Source: Ctenopharyngodon idella (lineage: Eukaryota; Chordata; Actinopteri; Cypriniformes; Xenocyprididae). Taken from it: DNA of 64,000 bases. Position numbers and translations under genes: made by a program. Each line of letters begins with the position of its first letter. Position 1 is the stretch's first letter. This document shows, piece by piece, positions 23,740 to 35,460 of the stretch. The stretch covers positions 5,443,001-5,507,000 of the forward strand of contig NC_067237.1 in the NCBI RefSeq assembly GCF_019924925.1, read 5' to 3'. The notes beneath the pieces were generated by a model that was not told where the DNA came from, made no database searches, and worked only from the letters and a program-made list of their open reading frames with translations.

Positions 23740-25479
23740 AATGTATAATAGTAGTAATACATAAAACTTTGCAATAATTAATGTGGTTCAGATAACATAA
23801 CATTGTATGAACTCAAATTTTTTATTTCAATGAACTCAAAATTAAGGCTGTCAGGTAACTTACTTAAGTTAAACCAACATTTTTTTTTTCAGTGCAGTAA
23901 TTCAGCTCATTTACGCCACAGTGCTATCATTTCTTGTTAAAAAGCTTGAAGGAATGGTCAGTTCATCATGGTTTAACGGCCTGCTGCAGAAGAGCCACGA
24001 GTACTGAGAACTTACAAAGCGCCTGCTTGCTGAATCATCCAGAATGAATGTTTAGAGAGTTATTGCCCCTCTGGCTGAATGAGGTTTGCAATCTTTCAGA
24101 TTCTCCCCACCCTGCTGTAACTTGATCAGTGTGCCTGATATGAGAAAGTATTTTCATACTTGTCAAACCCAATAGAGCCATCATCGATGAAAGCTGTTAC
24201 CTAATCTAGTCACAATGAGAACATTAATCACTCCCTCTCTCAATTACTGTTATTTCCTTCTGTCTTTCTCTCGCTTTTCATACCCATGATTAAGACAAAC
24301 ACGTATGGGCCTGTGGAAGAGTTTCTGCGAGCTTAACTTCTAAATGAAAGTACATTTCTCTTGTCCGCATATCTTTAGGGCTTTCTGAGACCCTGGATCA
24401 AATTAATAGATTTTTCTGTAACAAAGAATGATCACAAATAAGCAAATAAATAATAAAATAAATAAGACTAATTTTAGTGCACAAGTTGTACAGATTACTT
24501 TTATGTTGCTTTTTTTGTTCTTTTTGCAGCTTGACATCCTATGCTTTCACTATATACAGAGCAGTGTGAACATTTAATACAATTTGCAACATCCATCAAC
24601 ACTATCTATATTAAAATAACTAGATTTTTTTGCAGCTCTTATGTCCAGGTTTGAGTAAATAAATGAATGACACTTCAGATTAACCATCATCCACCGACTT
24701 CAGCAACCTGCCGGGAACATTCAAAATGCATACACAAACGCAACACTTGCTTTATTGAACAAATATAAGCCACAGCCTCTAGGGATATTCCAAGAGCATC
24801 CATTAGTGTTCTAATCTGTTAAAGGATTTCTAATATATAAGTTTATGAGAAGATAATTCTGTAAATGTCAATCAAAATAAAGCGTGCACAACTTAGCATG
24901 CGTTTCCAACATAATAGAGGAGGAGGATGTAAAGGTATCTGGAGAGTTTTGTTCCACTATCTCAATTAAGCTACATATGTGATCATCTGAAACTAATTAT
25001 CCCCCCCAAATGACTGTCGTCAAAACACATGTAAACATTTACTCACATTTACTTACAATCTATAAACCATCAATAAAACTTACTAGCAGATGGTGCCACC
25101 ATTGTGATTTCATAGGCTGTTTAGAAACTCAATTGCTTCCCATCTAAATTCATAGAAGGAGATTATGTGCGTAATCAAATGAGCGGCTCTAGATGAATGT
25201 GTTTGTATGGCGTTTCAGAGAGCTCTGATCTGAGATCAGGGTGAGTATGATGTGAGCTGTGAGGCCAAGCTGTGGCAGAGTAGAAACAATAAGCCCCTTG
25301 AGTCTTTTATTATGACAACATTATGACTGGCAACCAGTCATCATTTACAGTCTCGAGCAAACGGCCAGTGAAACTAGTGGGGAGAGAGAGATAAAGGACA
25401 GCAAAATGTGGCATATAAAAAGAAAAAGTGTAAATAAGGATAAGGTTAAGGCAACAAGATGTCAAATGTGTATACACAC

Positions 25480-25480
<1 letters not shown>
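23740..25480. other. unique DNA, possible conserved element at 24000-24290
   Basis: No gene or repeat is recognised. 24000-24290 is of balanced composition with words such as 'acattaatcactccctc', 'tctcaattactgtta' and 'gaatgaatg', which could be homeodomain-type sites. This is inference. Confidence 0.3.

Positions 25481-25481
<1 letters not shown>

Positions 25482-25521
<40 letters not shown>
25482..25521. repeat. TA/TG compound microsatellite
   Basis: TA repeats then TG repeats; it directly abuts the Tc1-like fragment. A matching TA/CA microsatellite abuts the other side. Confidence 0.9.
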
Positions 25522-25522
<1 letters not shown>

Positions 25523-26191
25523 GTTGGTCCTCCGCATGCTGCCAGCACTGACCTGCCTAGGCATGGACTGTACAAGACCCCTGAAGGTGTCCTGTGGTAT
25601 CTGGCACCAAGATGTTAGCGACAGTTCCTTCAAGTCCTGTAGGTTGCGGGGTGGAGCCACCATGGATCGAACTAGTTGGACCAGCACATCCTACAGATGC
25701 TCAATTGGATTGAGATCTGGGAAATTTGGAGGCCAGGGCAACAACTAGAACTCTTCATCATTTTCCTCAAACCATTCCTAAACAATGTGTGCAGTGTGGC
25801 AGGGTGCATTATCCTGTTAAAAAAGGCCATGAAGGGGTGTACCTGGTCTAGAACAATGTTTAGCTATGTGGCACGTGTCACATTTACATCCACGTGAATG
25901 GCCGAATCCAGGGTTTCCCGGTAGAACATTGCCCAGAGCATCACTGGGCAATGTTGTCGTCGTCCCACAGTGAGAGGGCACACATGTACATGGCTGTCCA
26001 CGTGATGTAAAAGAAAAAGGGACTCAACAGACCAGGCAACCTTCTTCCACTGCTCCAAGATCCAGTTCCGACACTCATGAATCCATTGCAGGCTCTTTTG
26101 ACGATGGACAGGGGTCATCATAGTTACTCTTATTAGTCTTAATTGTTGTGACATTCCTTCCATAGCCATCGTTAAAATTGTTATATTAAAC
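25522..26191 (-). pseudogene. Tc1-like transposase fragment
   Basis: Minus-strand remains of a second, different Tc1-like transposase. From high to low coordinates: 'RVTMMTPVHRQKSLQWIHEC' (about 26131-26075), 'VAWSVESLFLLHHVD' (about 26040-25995), 'VMLWAMFYRETLDSAIHVDV' (about 25945-25885), 'QDNAPCHTAHIV' (about 25825-25785), 'FPDLNPIEHL' (about 25720-25690) and 'RNLQDLKELSLTSWCQIPQD' (about 25650-25590). The first catalytic Asp (WSDES) is Val here; the second Asp (QDNA) and the Glu (PIEHL) are kept. In-frame stops interrupt it after HIV, DEEF and EHL. Both inverted repeats and the N-terminal DNA-binding part are absent. Inactive. Confidence 0.88.
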
Positions 26192-26236
26192 TTATATATA
26201 TATATATATACACACACATACACACACACACACACA
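26192..26236. repeat. TA/CA compound microsatellite
   Basis: TA repeats then CACACA-type repeats, mirror-like to the one at 25482-25521. Confidence 0.9.
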
Positions 26237-26239
26237 GTA

Positions 26240-26980
26240 TACACACATGTATTTGTATAGTGCTACTCAGAATACACATTGTTTCAACACAACTTTACAG
26301 AAAATGATGTTAATGATATTTTTATATCTTCATGTCTTACAGTCGCATTTAGCAGATTAGAGCTGGGCAATAATATACTTTACATTTTGCAGTAATGCAA
26401 GCAATCAAGCAGTTGAGATATGCTATATAGTGGACAGGGTATGTTACAGTATTTAAGTTGGACAAACTTATATATCTAATGTTATATAAAGAGATGGGCG
26501 ATAATAAAAATCACGTAGTTGAGATTTTATATATACATATACAATACTCGGCAGATACTCGGCAAAACGGGCATGTTGACAATTTGGTGTGAATTTGTCC
26601 GTTCAAGCACAAGACTTGAAAGAGACCTCAATATTTGCGCGCTGTACACGTGCTTTTGCGTGCGTGCTTCGGATGAGTGCACAAATCTTCTCACAGCGCG
26701 CGTAAGTTCTCTTTCGCGCCTTGCACTCGAATGTTTAAATTGGCAAGGTTTAAATGAGTTTAGTTTAAACGCAGATAGCAACGTGTGCAGTTCAGGTCTC
26801 ACCTGTGCTTGCGCGCTATCAACACCCGGGTGATGACAGCGTAAATGACTGGTCATATAGAGCATACGACACTTGCATTGAACAAAGTTTAGGGGAAGCC
26901 AGAATGCATATCCATTGACAGAAACATACATTAGCCTAACTCTCTCTGTCTGTTTTATTTATTTTCTACAAACCATATTA
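26240..26980. other. region with a CpG-richer block, origin uncertain
   Basis: 26600-26840 is richer in CpG ('atttgcgcgctgtacac', 'cacagcgcgcgtaag', 'cacccgggtgatg'). The minus frame at 26527-26931 (134 codons) and the plus frame at 26519-26833 are both open here, but neither has a domain I recognise. It may be an old transposon or a short CpG-rich element. Confidence 0.35.
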
Positions 26981-26982
26981 TG

Positions 26983-27400
26983 CAGTGGCGTGCGGTCCAT
27001 ATAAGCTACGAATGCTCTGCATACCCAAGCCATTCGTGGACTCGGCAATTAATATTATTAAATTAAATCCCTTGTTTGAGGTGTACCATAAAGCCTACAT
27101 GATTGGCAATGCGTATGTAACCGTCCGTAATTTATTTATTTGTCAAACGACGGTTATTTTCTTTAAATCTGCCAGTTACGGAGACTTCCGGGTAAGCAGA
27201 TCTACAGCAGCTTTTGCGCCTTCGCGCTTTTGTTATGGAACGTCATCATTGTCCCGCATTCTCATTGGTTTGCTGGTCTATGGCGAATTTCATAAGCAGG
27301 ATAAGCTGTGAGCTGATAGCTTGCCCAAGAGGAAAAATGAGCTGCTGCCAGATCTCGATCACCGAAAAATCACATTGTATTTGATACAAAACTAACTAGA
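26983..27400. repeat. possible DNA transposon end
   Basis: 'gcagtggcgtgcggtccata' at 26983 resembles the terminus of several fish DNA transposons. No mirror end is identified, so extent and class are uncertain. Confidence 0.3.
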
Positions 27401-27412
27401 CTTAACCAAATG

Positions 27413-27458
27413 GTTTTATTTATGAAACAATACTAGTTTCATAAATAAAACTAGTATT
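27413..27458. repeat. two overlapping perfect inverted repeats
   Basis: 27413-27428 (GTTTTATTTATGAAAC) pairs perfectly with 27436-27451 across 7 bases. 27429-27436 (AATACTAG) pairs with 27451-27458. The two stems share bases. Confidence 0.85.
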
Positions 27459-27459
27459 T

Positions 27460-28297
27460 CATTTTCTCCATAGGGAATTTTTTTTTTTTTTTATGAAAAC
27501 TTATAAATTGTTTAAGACAATCCTACTGTAACCAAAGAGCAGAAGTATAAGTTCTTTGCTGTAACTAGGCCTGTCAGAGGATGTTAATCGATAGTCTGTG
27601 CGTTTGTTAAAGTCATCAGTTTGCATAATTTCAACTTATTTAAAGAATACTGATATTTTTATTTATTATAGCCTACTTATATTTATTATAATTACATTTT
27701 ATTTTTTATTTATAATAGTCTGCTAATACTAATTATGTTATACTTATTAATTATTAATTTTAAAAGTACTTTTGGCATACATTTAAATTTATGCCATTGT
27801 GTTTTTTATTTGTCGTGTCTGATTTAGATCTGTGTCCTAAACTGATACGTTTAAAGGTGAAGTATGTCATTTCTGTGACACTAGCGGCACCTAGCGGACT
27901 TACAAAAATACAGCATATTTTGCACGCACCTTTCGCACTTTGCGCTTCCGTCAACTCAAACATCACAAAAGCTCTTAGGGTTGCTTGTGAAGGCACATCT
28001 CAGGTAAATGTAGGCTACTCTCAATAAAAGGTCCAACATATTAGAAATACTTTTTGCTGTGTTGCTATTTGTCATGAGCAAGCAAATGAGTAAACTAACA
28101 ATGTCTAGAAAGAATGGTAACCATCATTTTACATATTTTGTATAAATGAAATGAGGAGAGAAGAACGCAGCCTTAAAATGGCGCAGTTACACAGGACAGC
28201 ACGTGCGAGCATAGAGCACGTGTGCTAATAGCTAACACTCAACTGGGGCTAATATTATTTTAACACAGAACATGACAAAACTGAATAAAACACATAC
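27460..28297. other. AT-rich DNA and a possible repeat fragment
   Basis: A T run lies at 27479-27492. 'gacactagcggcacctagcg' near 27877 recalls a common cyprinid repeat. No gene is called; frames at 27760-28027 on both strands are shadows of each other. Confidence 0.35.
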
Positions 28298-28340
28298 CTG
28301 GGACAAACAGCACCAAAAGGCTGATCAGCATAAAGTGCAT
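28298..28340 (-). CDS. weak candidate signal-peptide exon
   Basis: On the minus strand an ATG at 28340 opens MHFMLISLLVLFVP and is cut after the first base of a Gly codon by a good donor (CCAG|GTATGTG at 28301-28291). A short hydrophobic leader ending at a phase-1 intron is typical of first exons of secreted or immunoglobulin-superfamily genes. Upstream on the same strand, near 28608-28617, is a GC-box-like word (GGGGCGGAGC). No following exon is recognised to the left, and a chance combination is quite possible. Partial by nature; no gene name can be given. Confidence 0.22.
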
Positions 28341-28700
28341 TGATGTTGCATGAGAAGTCTTAAATGAAATAAACTGAAGTTCGGAGTTCATAAGCAGGCC
28401 AATGAACACACTCTTCATCTTATCGTCACAAATAACACATATTTGACTCGACTTACACAACTAGGAGCTGACAGACAAAATAAGTAAACTTGTGTAGTTT
28501 AAAGTTCAGACTTGGGCTTGAAAACGATCCAAACTTAGTTATTAAGACGGAGCAATCATTGATGCGACTTACCAGCAGGACGAGATATGCGACTCCGCTG
28601 ATTACATAGCTCCGCCCCGCAATATCATGCGCACAAACGCAAGCAACGCAACAGCCAATGGCGAGATTTTTTCCAATTTATGCTGAATTTAACAACCATT
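28341..28700 (-). promoter_or_regulatory. possible promoter/5' UTR for the candidate exon
   Basis: GC-richer patch 28555-28670 with GGGGCGGAGC (minus strand, about 28608-28617) and 'agccaatggcg' (CCAAT word, plus strand, about 28651-28661). The evidence is only composition and two short words. Confidence 0.18.
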
Positions 28701-28704
28701 ATTT

Positions 28705-28760
28705 TTAAACTCTGTTATATATATATAATATGTATATTATATATATATATATATATATCC
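28705..28760. repeat. TA microsatellite
   Basis: Imperfect TA repeats interrupted by ATGTATA. Confidence 0.85.
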
Positions 28761-29235
28761 TCGGAGTGACCAGAGAAAGAGGGAAAGAGATTGACCACAG
28801 CTGTAGCTGCTCTTACAATTGTGCTGAAATATTATTTTCATGCCTGGCTGCAACATCCGCTTAAAAAAAAAAACAAAAACAAAAAAACAACAACAACGCA
28901 AGCCTGTCTTCCCTCCGAGTTGATTAATATTGATTCTGTGTTTGCACAAGCATGTGGGTCTCCTCAGGTGGAACCAAATTACTCTGAAGCGCTCCAGTAC
29001 TGCTCAGCTCCTCTAGGAACACAGCAAAGCATTAGTGGTCTGCTTGCGAGAATAAAACAAAATTAAAGAAAATAAACAGGATGTAGTTGGGAAGCTGCCG
29101 AGGGAATCAGGGTCCTGGCTGTTGATTGGGTGAGTCTTAAAGACGCTTCATACAAAAGTGTTTGGTGCAGACCTGCTAATGTACAAACTCGGGCAAACTC
29201 TTGGCTAACAAATGTAAATGCTATTCTGTGCGAGT
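28761..29235. other. unique DNA with A/C-rich run
   Basis: An A-rich run with single C interruptions lies at 28861-28897. No gene recognised. Confidence 0.4.
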
Positions 29236-29237
29236 TA

Positions 29238-29500
29238 AAGGATTAGTTCACTTCAGAATTAAAATTTCGTGATAATTTACTCACCCCCATGTCATCAAAG
29301 ATATTTATGTCTTGCTTTTTTCAGTCGAAAAGAAATTAAGGTTTTTGAAGAAAACATTCCAGGATTTTTTCTCCATGTAGTGTACTTCAGTGGCTACCAA
29401 TGGCTTGAAGGTCCAAACTGCAGTTTCAGTGCAGCTTCAAAGGGCTCTACACGTGTAGAATTGGGGTCTTGTCTAGCAAAACGATCGGTCATTTTCTAAA
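29238..29500 (+). mobile_element. MITE fragment, 'TTAAAGGATTAGTTCACTTC' end
   Basis: Left terminus 'ttaaaggattagttcacttc', then 'gataatttactcaccccc', 'gtcgaaaagaaattaaggtt' and 'cgatcggtcattttctaaaa'. This matches an abundant cyprinid element; the right half is missing. Confidence 0.7.
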
Positions 29501-30480
29501 AAAAATAAACATTTATATACTTTTAAATATCTGATATCCTAAGGACTGTCTACCGAGGGTTTCATAAAGGGGGCAAAATATATGTTTCTGATGTCTTTTG
29601 CTAAACAGCATAAATTATAACAAAAATGTATTGGAAATATGACTGTGATCTAATGGCATAAGTTCTCATGTCAACAGCAGTACAATGATAGCAGTTCTCT
29701 CTCGAGTCAAGAGTTGGTTAATAGTTGCAGCAGTTCTCGAGTCACCAGTATATGAACTCAGGAAATAGTTCAGACAAGGACAAGTCCACAGACAACCGAT
29801 GAGCTGCTGATACGAACGTGCATAAATGAGCAGTTGACTTGAATGTGGGGGCAAAATTGTTTCTGATGGTATATGTAAAAAGGTGAGTTAATTAAGACTA
29901 GTTTATTCACTTTATATGTTTTGGGACATGTAAAACATCTGAGTTTCACATCATTAATTGGGTGTTTTAATAACAGAATTGCATATATGTAACGTCATTG
30001 CGTGATTACACAAACTGGTGAATCGTTTTTGTTTAACCGGTTCAAATGAACTGTCCGAAAGAACCAGTTTACAGAAAATAATCAGACTTCCCATCACTAT
30101 TTCTGAATACCTAGCAACAGTAGGTATGTTTACATGCATTAATATTCTTCAATCCAGATTAATCCAGTCCAATTTCAGATTCTGAAATTATTAGTTTTTT
30201 CTTATTGATTGGATTGTTTCTGGTGGTCTAAAGGGTCTAACAACCCTTTCAAATATAATTCAGATTGAGCATATGGTTCGGACCCAGTGTGAAAAGAGAC
30301 CTGCTGGGGGAAAGGGAAGAAGGTAAAATCAAACTCTTATTTAGACAAGCAATCAAACTAAGTGTGAAAACAACTTAAATCGTGTAGAAACCCCTACCCT
30401 GAAATTACATTTTTTTGAATTGGCTCTATTATGCTTTTTTACATAACAGAATGTTCAGCTCTGAGCCCTGTGCAAGCTGT
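29500..30480. other. mostly unique DNA
   Basis: 30020-30105 contains 'aactgtccgaaagaaccag' and 'cagacttcccatcacta', words of a common fish repeat. The rest shows nothing recognisable. Confidence 0.4.
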
Positions 30481-30910
30481 TTACAGAGATGGCCTGCAGC
30501 AAATTACCCATCATGCATGCCGACTGTGAATAATTCATTCACCTTCTGTGGAGTATTGCGGAGGGAGACCTCTTCGTTTCCCAGTCATACTTTTATCTCT
30601 AATTTGGGGTCTCTGATTAATTATTCCTCCCATTAAGGACATGATTGCGAGGTTTTCATGATGATAATTTCCCAGGAACTGGGAATTCTGAGCTATCCAA
30701 AGCCATTGCTGTACGCTGGTGATTTACTGCATAGATTCCTCACCCTATGATTCAAGCAGTTGAGGTCAGCGAGAATATAGAAATGCTAATGAGCATCCAG
30801 TGCGGACTGGTTAGGCCCATTTTGTTTCATGTCTTGTACCACTAAGGAATGCTAATGAGGAAGAACTGGAATTTTGAGGCCTAATTCCTCTGCGTAAGGT
30901 GTTCACTTGC
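30480..30910. other. possible conserved non-coding element
   Basis: Unique block with clustered words: 'gattaattatt' (30615), 'cattaaggaca' (30631), 'aaatgctaatgag' (30781) and 'gaatgctaatgag' (30847), plus 'gaggcctaattcc' (30876). The repeated ATGCTAAT word resembles POU/octamer sites and TAATTA is a homeodomain core. There is no coding potential. Regulatory role is inference. Confidence 0.3.
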
Positions 30911-31756
30911 TACTACTTTATTTTCTTTTAAATAAATAACCACACATTATTCATGCATGTAGCACAAGTTATCCACATGGGTAATCATGAGAATTTTGAT
31001 ATGACCTCCAGCTGAGAAGCTCATGGCCATCCATAAACTGACCTCCCACTACAGCCAGAGAGAAATAAGAGTTCATTTGCAAATCACAATGTAATTATGA
31101 CACTTCATCTCTGGAAAGATCTGGCCCGCACTTTCAGGACACTTCAATTCGCACCTTGCCTCTTTGGCCAAATTGAATGCTGTCAACGGACCTCAGTCAT
31201 GCATCACATGGGTGGTTCTGAAGAAGATTGGAATGGAGGCCCACGCTTGCACAAGACAAATAATCAGCCAAAGATCAGAAATTAAAACAACGATGAGAGA
31301 GGATTCAGCAGCACTGCTGTAAAAGCAGCATGGTGCTGCTGTGGCTGGCCTGATTTGCACATGTGAGATGAAGCCCAAAGATGCAAAGTTCTCCAGGTAT
31401 GGCAGAGGGATGGAGTGGAGAAAGATGGGCCAACAGCTGCTCTTTGAAATGCTGAAATGCCTGCTGACAGTTACAGAGTCCTGCAGAGAGATACTGAAAG
31501 AGAGACAGCAGGATAATAAGAAGGCTTTGATCTCTGCGGCATGGTCGAAGTAGTCTTTTCTTGGATTTGTGTTTGTGTGTTTCTATGTATGTACACCTCT
31601 AGATTATGTGGTTGTGTGTAAGTCCTTTAGACATTACTATTTTATTAAATGAACAGTTCCAAATCTAAATTTTGATTGGATAAGTTGCATTTGAACCGCA
31701 CATTTTATTTTAATGTTGCTTGGCATGTAATGGCCTAATTTTAGTAGGTGGAAGAA
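30911..31756. other. unique DNA, nothing recognised
   Basis: Short frames at 31097-31285 and 31341-31553 have no domains or splice context and are not called. Confidence 0.4.
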
Positions 31757-31779
31757 TTTTTTTTTTTTTTTTTTTTTTA
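31757..31779. repeat. poly(T) run
   Basis: About 22 T. Confidence 0.9.
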
Positions 31780-31797
31780 ATGTTTATTATCAATATT

Positions 31798-32000
31798 AAA
31801 GAGATAGTTTACCCAAAAATGAAAATTATCTTATGATTTACTCACCCTCAAGCCATCCTAGGTGTATATGACTATTTTCTTTCAGACGAACACAATCGGA
31901 GATATATTTAAAAATATCCTTATCTTCCAAGAGTTGTAATGGTTGTGAATGGCTGCCCAAATATTGAAAACAAAAAAATGCATCCATCCATAAAAAATCC
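31798..32000 (+). mobile_element. MITE left half, same subfamily as 49671-50691
   Basis: 'aaagagatagtttacccaaa' then 'tttactcaccctcaagccat', 'cctaggtgtatatgac', 'gaacacaatcggagatat' and 'aatgcatccatccat' follow the order in the copy at 49671-49870. No right end is seen. Confidence 0.7.
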
Positions 32001-33437
32001 CGTTTACCACTTTTGTGTCTACTTAACTACCCCTCGCCCAGTTTTGGTTCCCCAAACACAACAGTGCAATTCCAATTCTGTGGTTGCATGTAAAAGTACA
32101 TGTAAACGGTTTACACCCTTGTGCATATTTTTGTCATGTGATATTCATGAGTTGCACAGCACAGGCCAAGGACAAAGCACAGATGCTTTTTCATGAGCTA
32201 CACTAACAGATTCAAATGCATTTCATTTCTTTGAAAAGAACATCTCTGGAGAAGCAGAGCCTATTTTAATCACTGCTTTTTAATACCATTACCTTACACA
32301 GTTTCCCCTGTACAGCAATTAACTTACTGAAGAAGAAAAAAACAATAACAACAAAACAAGCTGATTAATTGGACAAACATTTTAAGCTTTTGTTCTGCCA
32401 AAATTTCCTAGTCATACCTAAGAGACAAACTTTAATAGAACAAAACCATAAAAAGTTGAAAATGTAGCAACGTTATAGGGAATCATGCAAAAACACATTT
32501 GATTGTTTTCTTCCATTTTCTGGATCATGTGATGGCCGTGGAGTTGTGTTGGTGTTGTGGGAAATAAAGTTACTCTCTCACTCTGTTTACAACCCTGAAT
32601 CTGCCCTTTTCCCCCTCATTTCTGCACAGCGCTGTGGGGAAACTGTCTGATTTATCTACACAGTGCAGACTATGCTCTTCTGGGGGCAATAATTAATCCC
32701 TCATTTGTGAAAAATAAAAGCTGGATGCTGATAAGCCAGTATGGTCAGGGCCTCATTTCTCTGTAACCTCTGCATCGGGACCCTCAGGGCTGCTTGATTC
32801 GACTCAACCACCACACGCAGCCAAACCATTGGTATCAGTCACTGAAGGGCAGGAGCTTTTAGCTTTCTTCTCTGTGCTCCATAACCAGCTTTAAAGATGG
32901 ACTCTTGCATTCTTTAGAACATTCTGCAGCTAATACATTTGCAGCAGATAGACACAAGTGCCCATATGTGTTGACACTTTGTGCAACACGATTGTGATGT
33001 CACAGCAGCTTAATTTACCCCCATCCCACACAATCTATGATATTGGAGTTATTTTGATATTTAACCAAAATACCTGTATCTACCTTAAGCTGGCTGTTTT
33101 TTTTTTTTTTACACAGTTATAGTTTATTTTATTATCATTTTTCATTGTAATTTTTTTTTTACCATTATTCATATATTAATATTTAATATTTGTTTATATT
33201 TATTTTTTTAACAGCCCAAGCATACATAGAGGCCTATAGAATGGTGCGTAAACAAATTCATAAGAAAGATCGATTCCAGGTGATCAAGGGCTTAGGGTCT
33301 TCGGCCAGTAGTGGGCACTCATAACTACACTGGACTACTGAGGCAGTGGCAGAAACATAGGAGGCTGGTATGTGGGCACTCCACATACCATCCAGGCTGA
33401 TTCTTCATCTTACTTGTTTTGTGTTATGTTGAAGAGA
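32000..33437. other. unique DNA; possible conserved element and a small hairpin
   Basis: 32620-32780 is of balanced composition and includes 'ggcaataattaatccctcat' (32685-32704), a candidate conserved element. T runs lie at 33099-33110 and 33151-33160. A perfect 10-bp stem with a 5-base loop lies at 33366-33390 (TGGTATGTGG...CCACATACCA). Confidence 0.35.
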
Positions 33438-33942
33438 AAAATCAGTAATGCTTTAGACTACAGCCCGGAAAGTACTGCGTAATTACAATGAATTTACAGC
33501 GTAACTTTCAATAATTATAGTGTACCTATAAAGTAAGTACGGGTAAGTATAGGGGGACAATATGTAAAGTCTTGGGAATAAAGGGGTAACAACCAGGAAA
33601 ATAACAAATTATTTATACTGTTAATATTTTAGAACTAAGGGGTACTTATACTATTATGATAGACAACAATCTTATGTTTGGGAGCAATTTAGCGAGAAAG
33701 TGCACTGATTAAGTTGTTTCAATGCAAGTAGAAAGAACTATTGCAATCTTTTTTTTAACACATGGGGAAATATACTTTTGTTTCATGTAGTTACAGGGTA
33801 AGCATGACATTGCGGGCTGTAAATTAAAGTGGTGCTTATTACACTCTTGTTTCATGTAGTTACGGAGTAATTATGACATTGTGGGCTGTAAATTAAAGTG
33901 CTGCTTGTCACACTCTTGTTTCCTGTAGTTATAGGGTAAGTA

Positions 33943-33973
<31 letters not shown>

Positions 33974-35456
33974 CGCAAACAATCTGATATCACTTGGAAA
34001 CCTTTATTTGAAAAACAACTTATTTCAAAACAAATTTAAAGTTACATCACTTCGTTTCTCTTGCTTGGCTTCCTCCTCCTCTTGTTCCTCTTCTTCTTTT
34101 TTTCCACTGATGAATCTTAGGGAATCCCATGTCATTTGCTATTCTGTATTAAAAGAAAATACAGTACACCCGGAAATGCGCTCACCGTTTACTCATCTTT
34201 TACCATCTGAGATGTATACGACTTTCATTCTTAAGATGAACACAAACAAAGGTTTTTAGAAAAATAAATAATCTCTGGAAATGCTTTACGCAAGCTCACG
34301 TGTCCCTAAATGTAGAAGCATCAAACAGCACATACAACAATAACTACAGTAATCCATACGACCACAATGGATGAATCAATGTCTTCTGAAGTGAAACGAT
34401 ATGTATTTGTAAGAAAAATACCAAATATTTAAAAAATTTTAAACTTTTGACCAACTGTCACCTGTGCGTGCATTAGAGGGTTGAGAGTTGATGTGTGACG
34501 TAAGCGTGCCGAGAAACTCACGCGAAAACTCATGCGGATGTCGGATGCCATCAGTTTATTTTAATTTTTTTTTTTTTATTAATGCTCACAACAAAATACA
34601 CAGAATAACAGATAATGATAATGAGAAACCAACAAGATTCATAGCTTCACGTTGCTCGTTACAATATGCTTCGTCAAACGCAAAGTCGACTCTCATGCAG
34701 GCGCTGGTGACAGTTCGTCGGAAGCGAAAAGATGAATAGCCTAAACCATGAGAAAATTTGTGGCTGTATTTCTTTTTTTAAATGGGATTCCTTCTTAAGA
34801 TTCATCAGTTGAGAAACAAGAGGAGGAGGAAGCCAAGCAAGAGAAACAACAACAACAACAAAAAAGGGACAAAATGTGTTACTTTCTGTCAGGACTTTAG
34901 AATTTGAAATGAAAAGTTGATTTAAAAAAAAATGAATACATATAATAATAAGTGTTGTAGACCTGTTTTTAATTAAGTTGTTTTTCAAATAAAGGTTTCG
35001 GAGTCAGTGATATCAGATTGTTTGCGGGGTTTTTTTATTACTTACCCTGTAACTACATGAAATAAGAGTGTAACAAGCACCACTTTAATTTACAGCCCGC
35101 AATGTCATACTTACCCTGTAACTACATGAAACAAAAGCATATTTTTTTCCCATGTATTAAAAAAGATTGCAATAGTTCTTTCTACTTGCCTTGAAAAAAC
35201 TTAATCAGTGCGCTTTCTCGCTAAATTGCTCCCAAATGTAAGATTGTTGTCTATCATAATAGTATAAGTACCCGTTAGTTCTAAAATACTTCCCAAGATT
35301 ATTCCCAATATTCCCAAGATTTACATATTGTTCCCCTATACTTACACATACTTACTTTATAGGTAAACTATAATTATCGAAAGTTACGCTGTAAATTCGT
35401 TGTAATTACGCAGTACTTTCCGGGCTGTAATCTAAACCGAAAAATCCTACTGATTT
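33438..35456. mobile_element. 2-kb palindromic foldback element
   Basis: Arms of about 690 bases (33438-34130 and 34782-35456) are complementary almost throughout: 'gaaagtactgcgtaattaca' on the left returns at 35398-35420, and 'cttgcttggcttcctcctcc' returns near 34825-34845. Each arm has a tandem duplication of a ~65-base unit containing 'tttcatgtagttacagggta' (33780-33940; 35040-35145). A poly(A) run (33946-33973) is in the left arm only. The 650-base centre contains a fragment of another MITE ('ctcaccgtttactcatc', 34171; 'taatccatacgaccac', 34349). No transposase. Confidence 0.8.
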
Positions 35457-35460
35457 GGAA

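Noticed and set aside
26527..26931. 134-codon minus-strand open frame
   Set aside because: No recognisable domain, and the opposite strand is also open; best explained by local CpG-rich composition.
33366..33390. microRNA-type hairpin
   Set aside because: A 10-bp stem with a 5-base loop is far too short for a precursor.
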